Shown here one piece after another: positions 33,816-39,157 of a stretch of DNA of 39,157 nt; position 1 is the stretch's first letter, and each line of letters begins with the position of its first letter. Both the position numbers and the translations under genes were made by a program. Source of the stretch: an uncultured Chitinophagaceae bacterium (GTDB taxonomy: Bacteria > Bacteroidota > Bacteroidia > Chitinophagales > Chitinophagaceae); assembly GCA_938017685.1 (NCBI GenBank), contig CALIIL010000153.1:1-39157 (forward strand). The letters are read 5' to 3'. The notes under the pieces are model-generated. The model saw nothing but the letters and a program-made list of their open reading frames with translations, had not been told where the DNA came from and searched no databases.

Positions 33816-34911
33816 AGTAAAAAACATATTGCGCAATGTTGGTTTCTTGCTGTCTGTGCCTATCATCATTCTTGCATTTGTATTTGCCCATCAGCAAGAC
33901 TTAAATGTTGTATGTGAGGATGTGCATGTAACCATCGATAATCCAGAAACAAACTTCTTGTCGACTAAACAAGTAAAGAATATTATCCTTGACCAAGGTG
34001 TTGTACTTAATGAAACAAAATTGAATTCTATAGATGTGCAATCAATAGAAGAGAAGCTCAGTGCGAATCCTTGGATTAATAAAGTAGAACTATTTATTGA
34101 TGCTAATAATACGATAAACGCACAGGTGCAGCAGCATGAGGTTGTTTTGCGCGTGCAGCGCACTGATAGTAGTTTCAATGGTTACTTTTTAGATAAAGAC
34201 GCGCGCGTTATTCCTTTGTCGCGTCAGTATTTCCCCTTGGTGCCAATTGTAACATCGGAGCGCTCATTAAAAGATGCTCAGTCTAAAAAAGATTTGGTTA
34301 AGCTAGCGCAGTTTATTGTGGCTGATACATTTTGGAATGCTGTAATTACACAGATAAATTATGACAAAAAAGGAGAGGTTGAACTAGTAAGTGTTATTGG
34401 AAATGCTGGTATTCGTTTTGGCGGAATGGAGGATATGGAAGATAAGTTTGAGCGCCTATTTCAATTTTATAAGAAAGGAATTACGCGCATTAACTGGAGT
34501 AATGTAAAAGAATTGGATGTGCGCTTTAAAAAGCAACTAGTATGTCGTCGTTTCCATAAAGAAGCATCGCTCGAAGAGCGCAAGGCGCCAATTATGTATA
34601 CCAAGCGTAAGAGTAAGCCAATAAAGCTTGATAAAAAGAAAAGAGTACTTACAGCAAGTGCCGCTCCGCTTAAGAGTAAAATGGTTAAAAAGGCTTCAAC
34701 GACTAAATCATCAAATAGTAATGTAGCTAAAAGTGAAAAGAAAAGTAGCCCTAAAAAAACGCTTGTTAAGTCTAAAAAGCCAAAGGAGAAAAAACAGCTT
34801 GAGGTAAAAAAAGCTAAGAAAGTAGAGAAGAAAAAAGTTGATCAACCAAAGCTCAAAAAGAAAAAACGAAAGGAAATAATCATAAATACAGAACCCACTA
34901 ACAAAAAATAA
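33805..34911 (+). CDS. ftsQ: divisome protein FtsQ with lysine-rich periplasmic tail
   Basis: FtsQ is a bitopic protein that scaffolds FtsL/B and FtsWI. One membrane helix at about 11-28 (VGFLLSVPIIILAFVFA) is followed by a POTRA domain (about 38-110, TNFLSTKQVKNIILDQGVV; LSANPWINKVELFIDANNTI) and a beta domain to about residue 245 (LDKDARVIPLS, FWNAVITQINYDKKGEVELV). The 368-residue length exceeds E. coli FtsQ (276) because of a tail of about 120 residues that contains about 40 lysines together with Ser, Thr and Pro and appears disordered. By topology this tail is periplasmic. The start overlaps murC by eleven bases; ftsA follows after nine bases. Confidence 0.9.
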   Translation: MNIKVKNILRNVGFLLSVPIIILAFVFAHQQDLNVVCEDVHVTIDNPETNFLSTKQVKNIILDQGVVLNETKLNSIDVQSIEEKLSANPWINKVELFIDANNTINAQVQQHEVVLRVQRTDSSFNGYFLDKDARVIPLSRQYFPLVPIVTSERSLKDAQSKKDLVKLAQFIVADTFWNAVITQINYDKKGEVELVSVIGNAGIRFGGMEDMEDKFERLFQFYKKGITRINWSNVKELDVRFKKQLVCRRFHKEASLEERKAPIMYTKRKSKPIKLDKKKRVLTASAAPLKSKMVKKASTTKSSNSNVAKSEKKSSPKKTLVKSKKPKEKKQLEVKKAKKVEKKKVDQPKLKKKKRKEIIINTEPTNKK

Positions 34912-34920
34912 TAAAATAAC

Positions 34921-36492
34921 ATGCAAGAACAGAACCCAATTATTGTAGGATTAGACATCGGAACAACTAAGATTGTAGCCATAGCCGGTCGCAAAACAAA
35001 ATATGGCAAAATAGAAATCCTTGGTCACGGATTTAGTAATAGTAGCGGTGTAAACCATGGTATGGTTTTAAATATTGATGAATGTAATAAGTGCATTGAT
35101 GCTGCTTTATTAGATTGTCAGGAAAAAAACCCTGACTTGAATATTAAGGAAGTGTATGTTGGTGTTGCAGGTCATCATATTAAAAGCTTGCAAACATCTG
35201 GAAAGCGCGTTATTCAAAACGAGGAAGAAGTTGTGTCGCGTAAGGATGTAGAATTATTGATTAAAGAACAATACAAAACATCCATTCATCCTGGTGATCA
35301 AATCATTGATGTGATTGCACAAGAGTTTATGGTAGATAATCATGGTCCATTTCTTGAAAAGGAAGTGGTAGGGATGAGTGCTACTGATTTACTCGCCAAC
35401 TTTCATATTATAACTGCCGATAAAGCAGCAATAAAAAATATTAATAGAGCCGTAACACGTTCTGAACTTTCAATCAAAGATTTTGAGTTGCAACCTTTAG
35501 CATCCGCTGCAGCTGTTATGAGCCCAGAAGATATTGAGATGGGTGTTGCCATTATTGACATTGGAGGAGGTACTACTGACTTAGCAGTATTCCATGATGG
35601 AATAATTAAGCATACAGCCGTTATTCCAAGAGCGGGGGTAAATATTACACAGGATATTAAAACTGGCTTGGGTGTATTGAAATCTCAAGCGGAATTAATG
35701 AAGAAAAAATTTGGTGTAGCATTAGCTGATGAAGTGAGTAGCAACACATTTATTTCTATTCCTAGTATTCGTGGTCATGCGCCTAAAGAAATTTCGGTAA
35801 AGAACTTGGCTAATATTATCCAAGCTCGCATGGAAGAAATACTAGAGCATGTACAACATCAATTGCGCCAATTGAACTTAGAGGATAAGTTACATGGTGG
35901 TGTGATTTTGACAGGAGGTGGTAGTCAATTAAAACATTTGCGCCAGCTAACAGAGTATAAGTTAAATATGGCAGCACGTATCGGTTTTCCTAATCAGCAT
36001 ATTGTTGGTGAGCGTGCTAAAGAATTGAACCAGCCAATGTTTGCGACTTGTCTTGGGTTAATCTTGAGAGGTTATGATGATGTTGAGAATAATCGTTTTG
36101 CGAGTTTCTCGGCTAACTCTATGCATGAAACAATGTCTTATACTTCCGAAGTTGTGGAGCAAAGCACAGATGATGCGCAGCAAGAAATTGCTACTCTTTT
36201 TGGCGAGTTAGAGCCAAAGACTGAAGCTGTTGAAGAAGTGAGTAGCGATATGGTGCAAGAGACAACTGCAGAAGAAGCAGCAGATCTTCAAGAAGAAATG
36301 GATGCACTGTTTCGTCCGCAAGGAGATCCTATTCCTGAAGAAATAGTTTCTGTAGATCATACCATAAAAGAAGAAGAGGAGCCTAAGCCAGTTATTCAAA
36401 AAAGAACGCTTGGGCTAACAAAAATATTTGGCGCTGTAAAGAATGGAGTGCTCAAAGTTTTTGAAGATGGCGATGATATAGAACTAAAATAA
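34921..36492 (+). CDS. ftsA: cell division protein FtsA
   Basis: FtsA is an actin-fold ATPase that anchors FtsZ to the membrane. Core motifs: phosphate-1 GLDIGTTKIVAIAG at 9-22, the 1C-type insertion, the phosphate-2 IIDIGGGTTDLAVF near 216-229, and the adenosine motif VILTGGGSQLKHL. The core ends near residue 385. An acidic linker of about 110 residues (EEVSSDMVQETTAEEAADLQ, DALF) follows, and the C-terminus (about 497-517, LTKIFGAVKNGVLKVFED) is an amphipathic helix suited to membrane binding, as in E. coli. At 523 residues it is about 100 longer than E. coli FtsA (420). It begins ten bases after ftsQ and is separated from ftsZ by 51 bases. Confidence 0.96.
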   Translation: MQEQNPIIVGLDIGTTKIVAIAGRKTKYGKIEILGHGFSNSSGVNHGMVLNIDECNKCIDAALLDCQEKNPDLNIKEVYVGVAGHHIKSLQTSGKRVIQNEEEVVSRKDVELLIKEQYKTSIHPGDQIIDVIAQEFMVDNHGPFLEKEVVGMSATDLLANFHIITADKAAIKNINRAVTRSELSIKDFELQPLASAAAVMSPEDIEMGVAIIDIGGGTTDLAVFHDGIIKHTAVIPRAGVNITQDIKTGLGVLKSQAELMKKKFGVALADEVSSNTFISIPSIRGHAPKEISVKNLANIIQARMEEILEHVQHQLRQLNLEDKLHGGVILTGGGSQLKHLRQLTEYKLNMAARIGFPNQHIVGERAKELNQPMFATCLGLILRGYDDVENNRFASFSANSMHETMSYTSEVVEQSTDDAQQEIATLFGELEPKTEAVEEVSSDMVQETTAEEAADLQEEMDALFRPQGDPIPEEIVSVDHTIKEEEEPKPVIQKRTLGLTKIFGAVKNGVLKVFEDGDDIELK

Positions 36493-36543
36493 ATAAACTT
36501 AAAATAAAATTCAACTTACCCTAATCCATAAAATTTAAACAAA

Positions 36544-38616
36544 ATGATCGAATTCGAATTACCACAAAAAAGTGAAAATATTATCAAAGTCGTAGGCGTT
36601 GGCGGCGGCGGAGGTAATGCAGTTAACCACATGTATTCTCTTGGCATTGATGAAGTAGACTTTATCGTATGCAATACGGATATGAAAGCACTCTCAGAGA
36701 GCGCGGTGCCTATTAAAGTACAATTAGGGCCGGAGCTTACTCAGGGGCTTGGTGCTGGAGCAAAACCTGATGTTGGGCGTGAGGCTACAACCGAAAGTTT
36801 AGATGAAATAAAAAAAGCATTTGGAGATAATACACAAATGGTATTTGTAACTGCCGGTATGGGTGGTGGAACAGGCACAGGTGGTGCACCAATTGTGGCT
36901 AAGTTAGCCAAAGAATCGGGCGCATTAACTGTTGGTATTGTTACGACTCCATTTTCTTATGAAGGGAAAAAGCGTAAGCAATATGCGCAAGATGGTATTG
37001 ATGAATTAAAGAAAAATGTAGATACCTTGCTTATTATTTCTAATGATAAAGTGCGTCAGCATTTTGGCAATGTAGCTATCTCTGAAGCTTTTTGTAAGGC
37101 AGATGATATATTGGCAACGGCGGCAAAATGTATTACAGATGTAATTTCAAGTAAGGGACATATTATTGTGGATTTTGCCGATGTATGTACAGTTATGCGC
37201 GAAGGTGGTAGAGCGATTTTGGGTAATGCAAAAGCAGGTGGTGAGAACCGTGCAGCTATTGCGGTAGAAGAAGCGTTGAGTTCACCTTTATTAAATGATA
37301 ATAGTATTCAAGGTGCTAAATGGATTTTGTTAAATGTAAATTCTTCTCAAGGAGATACTGAGCATACCTTAGATGAAATGGAATTGATCCAAGCTTATGT
37401 ACAGGAAAAAGCTGGTGACGATTGTGACTTGATCCTAGGTATGGGTTATGATGAAGACTTAGGTGATAATATTGGTATTACCATTATTGCTACGGGATTT
37501 AAAGAAAATGAAACAGAAGAAGCGTTTAGAAAGTCCAACCTTTTTGAAAAAGACAAAGTCTTTGTTTCATTAGAAGAAGAAGCTAAGAAAGTGGAGCATA
37601 CGCCTAAAAATATTTCTGATAAAGTACCGCAATTGGGCAAAGCAGATATTGATTATACACCAACAACATTTCAAGTAGAGCCATTAAATGCGACACCCAT
37701 TACGGCTTTAGGTTTGCGTCCAGAGGATGAAGTAATTCCAGCTTTTGAAGAGAGCTTTATGGAAGATGAAGTGCCAGCTGTTACAAGCTTAGGTGCTTTT
37801 ATTGAAGAAAGTGTTCCTGAAATGGAAGAGCTAGCTGGAGATGAAGGTGCTGAGTGTGAAATTATTTCTTTTGAGAAAACAGAAGAAATAAGAAAGGACT
37901 TGATGCAGACTTATGAAATGGAAAACAATATTGATACGGATGAAACAGTAGCAGAGGAGGAAGCTGTTGTTTCTTTTGAAATGAATATTGAAGATGAGAT
38001 TGAAGAACAAATGACAGCTGAGCCTACCGTTGAAGCGCCAGTTGTTGAAGAACCAACTGTTGAAGCGCCAGTATTTACTACCACTGAAATGGAAACGCCT
38101 AGTGAGAATAATTGGGAAGATACTGAGGTTGGAGAAACGATTGAATTATTTGTAAAGGATGATGTATCAGAAGTAGAAGAAGTGACCTTTGATACACCAC
38201 AATTTGAAGCGCCAGTTGTTGCTGCAAGTAATGAAATGAATGCTGCTGAAAAAAGTGATGATGAAGTAACTGATGAATATGTTTCGATTAAAGGAATAAC
38301 CTTAGCGCGTAAAAAAGGTAGCCGAATGCTTACGGATTATGAGTTAGAGCAAGAAGCAAATTTTGAATTACAGAAACGTGCTTTTGATGAACGTGCTTCT
38401 AAACTTCGTTCTATGAGTTATGATGTAAATAAATTGGAAGGACAGCAAGAAGATGAAGAAATTCCTGCCTACGTGCGTCGCAATCAAGCATTAGATAATC
38501 ATGCTCATTCTTCGGATGAAGAGATAAGTGGTACTTCTATAACAGAAGATAAAAATTCGTTGAACTCCAATGTGAGTACATTAAATAATTTCCTAAATGG
38601 AAATAACCCAGATTAA
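36544..38616 (+). CDS. ftsZ: cell division GTPase FtsZ with a long C-terminal linker
   Basis: FtsZ polymerises into the cytokinetic ring. The tubulin-like GTPase core (about 1-325) has VVGVGGGGGNAVNHM at 17-31, the signature GGGTGTG at 107-113, FSYEGKKR and the T7-loop region (NGDCDLILGMGYDED). After the core comes an acidic, low-complexity linker of about 300 residues (most of 335-638) that includes short Val-Glu-Ala-Pro repeats. The conserved FtsA-binding peptide is visible as EIPAYVRR at about 639-646, but it is followed by 44 more residues ending LNNFLNGNNPD, a tail that resembles the FLHDNVD end known in flavobacterial FtsZ. Total length is 690 residues against 383 in E. coli. A 51-base gap precedes it and a terminator follows. 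Confidence 0.97.
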   Translation: MIEFELPQKSENIIKVVGVGGGGGNAVNHMYSLGIDEVDFIVCNTDMKALSESAVPIKVQLGPELTQGLGAGAKPDVGREATTESLDEIKKAFGDNTQMVFVTAGMGGGTGTGGAPIVAKLAKESGALTVGIVTTPFSYEGKKRKQYAQDGIDELKKNVDTLLIISNDKVRQHFGNVAISEAFCKADDILATAAKCITDVISSKGHIIVDFADVCTVMREGGRAILGNAKAGGENRAAIAVEEALSSPLLNDNSIQGAKWILLNVNSSQGDTEHTLDEMELIQAYVQEKAGDDCDLILGMGYDEDLGDNIGITIIATGFKENETEEAFRKSNLFEKDKVFVSLEEEAKKVEHTPKNISDKVPQLGKADIDYTPTTFQVEPLNATPITALGLRPEDEVIPAFEESFMEDEVPAVTSLGAFIEESVPEMEELAGDEGAECEIISFEKTEEIRKDLMQTYEMENNIDTDETVAEEEAVVSFEMNIEDEIEEQMTAEPTVEAPVVEEPTVEAPVFTTTEMETPSENNWEDTEVGETIELFVKDDVSEVEEVTFDTPQFEAPVVAASNEMNAAEKSDDEVTDEYVSIKGITLARKKGSRMLTDYELEQEANFELQKRAFDERASKLRSMSYDVNKLEGQQEDEEIPAYVRRNQALDNHAHSSDEEISGTSITEDKNSLNSNVSTLNNFLNGNNPD
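38030..38220 (+). repeat. short coding repeats in the ftsZ linker
   Basis: TTGAAGCGCCAGTTGTT occurs at 38030-38046 and again at 38204-38220, with a shorter copy TTGAAGCGCCAGT at 38060-38072. They encode the V-E-A-P-V / F-E-A-P-V units of the linker and may drive length change by slippage or recombination. Confidence 0.6.
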
Positions 38617-38637
38617 TTCTGTTGAAATAAAGATTAT

Positions 38638-38658
38638 TCATCCTGAGCTTGTCGAAGG
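38638..38658 (+). repeat. dispersed intergenic repeat fragment
   Basis: TCATCCTGAGCTTGTCGAAGG is a string I recognise as a dispersed intergenic repeat in many bacterial genomes, including Bacteroidota. It lies between the ftsZ stop and its terminator. A single copy is seen here, so the call rests on familiarity rather than on repetition inside the window. Confidence 0.5.
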
Positions 38659-38676
38659 GTAGATTTTATAGGGTGC

Positions 38677-38712
38677 GAAAAAGCTCGGTTTTTACCGGGC
38701 TTTTTCTTTTTT
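38677..38712 (+). terminator. Rho-independent terminator closing the dcw operon
   Basis: GAAAAAGCTCGGT (38677-38689) pairs with ACCGGGCTTTTTC (38694-38706) around a TTTT loop, with one G-T wobble, followed by a T-run. It ends transcripts from ftsZ and could also stop the convergent minus-strand gene. Confidence 0.88.
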
Positions 38713-38728
38713 GTGTTTTTGTTTTGAT

Positions 38729-39157
38729 TTAAGGATTGGGCTCTAAGTCTATATTGAGGGTGGAGGTTGTTCCTGTTTTTATTTCATAGTCTTCGATCGT
38801 TTTTCTTTGATAGCCATCGGCTTCTATTATTATTGTGTATGTGCCTGCCGCCATTGGGCTTATGTTGTACTTGCCAATGGTGTCGGATGTAGCTGTTTTG
38901 TCTTTGCTTGGAATAGTTATTGTTGCGCCTTGGATTGTTCTTCCATCGGCTTGGTTGCTTATTGTTCCTTTTACTCCTGCTGTTCCTGCACCTTTGACTA
39001 AGTATAATAACTCGGCAAAGATGAATTGCTTGCGCACGGCTTCGTCGTTTTTGAATATTTCTTGTCCATCGAGGAGCATGTCCATGAGGTTTTTGTGCAG
39101 TTGGTTGTTGGCTATTACTTTGTCTTGTGTTCCTTGGCGGGCTGTTTCTTCGGCATC
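38729..39157 (-). CDS. carboxypeptidase-regulatory-like domain protein (5' end cut by window edge)
   Basis: The frame is open from 38729 to the right edge (142 codons within the window), so the start lies outside; the internal ATG at 39085 is not a necessary start, because 24 more in-frame codons (beginning DAEETARQGTQDKVIANNQL) precede it. Residues before the domain form an acidic helical stretch. The C-terminal ~80 residues are a carboxypeptidase-regulatory-like/prealbumin beta-sandwich: GVKGTISNQADGRTIQGATI, KTATSDTIGKYNISPMAAGT, YTIIIEADGYQRKTI and STLNIDLEP. Such domains occur on many secreted Bacteroidota proteins, but here the N-terminus and export signal cannot be seen. The gene converges with ftsZ. 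Confidence 0.8.
   Translation of the reverse strand, partial: DAEETARQGTQDKVIANNQLHKNLMDMLLDGQEIFKNDEAVRKQFIFAELLYLVKGAGTAGVKGTISNQADGRTIQGATITIPSKDKTATSDTIGKYNISPMAAGTYTIIIEADGYQRKTIEDYEIKTGTTSTLNIDLEPNP

Noticed and set aside
1-39157. CRISPR array, prophage, IS element, tRNA or rRNA
   Set aside because: I looked for regularly spaced repeats, integrase/transposase motifs and RNA-gene cores and found none; the window is core and lineage-specific coding sequence.

Overview
The window looks like chromosomal core DNA of a low-GC member of the Bacteroidota. The evidence is a complete dcw cluster in the Bacteroidota order (without murF or ddl), DUF4197 and GldM_C-like proteins, lipoproteins with Bacteroidota-style signals, no clear Shine-Dalgarno sequences, and promoter elements of the TAnnTTTG type. 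KdsD (Kdo/LPS synthesis) and a MurE with the DNPR motif (meso-diaminopimelate) indicate a diderm with DAP-type peptidoglycan. I cannot place it below phylum; a Chitinophagales/Sphingobacteriales-like lineage is a guess.

Layout. 1-1800: a secreted protein that appears to join a TIMP/NTR-like domain to a GldM_C-like region, followed on the minus strand by a small acidic cytoplasmic protein. 1838-4591: a uvrA paralogue (minus) whose first zinc module lacks a cysteine. 4745-6581: a DUF4197 lipoprotein, a strong terminator, then an exported helical protein. 6622-7587: kdsD, apparently with a non-ATG start. 7590-11852: a minus-strand operon of oligosaccharide flippase, LutB-like Fe-S protein and polysaccharide-deacetylase-like protein. 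11987-12634: a small exported coiled-coil protein. 12688-18833: an RDD-family protein divergent from a tightly coupled SpoIIM / DUF4129 / DUF4350 / MoxR / DUF58 operon. 18834-18997: a REP-like intergenic repeat cluster. 18998-21894: recG with an upstream lipoprotein gene (minus).

22227-38616 is the dcw cluster: an MraZ operator followed by mraZ-rsmH-ftsL-ftsI-murE-mraY-murD-ftsW-murG-murC-ftsQ-ftsA-ftsZ, all on the plus strand with overlaps or gaps of a few bases up to ftsQ, closed by a hairpin terminator after ftsZ. MurC, MurD, MurE, MraY and MurG build lipid II. FtsW and FtsI polymerise and crosslink it at the septum, FtsQ and FtsL link these to the divisome, and FtsA tethers FtsZ to the membrane. 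At the right edge is a truncated minus-strand gene with a carboxypeptidase-regulatory-like domain.

There is no sign of phage, CRISPR, IS elements, tRNA or rRNA. The unusual signals are modifications of core genes (non-ATG kdsD, lysine-rich FtsQ tail, about 300-residue FtsZ linker with two terminal motifs, atypical UvrA zinc module), the uncharacterised MoxR membrane operon, the GldM_C-like secreted protein and the MraZ operator. I did not find a convincing wholly new multi-gene system.
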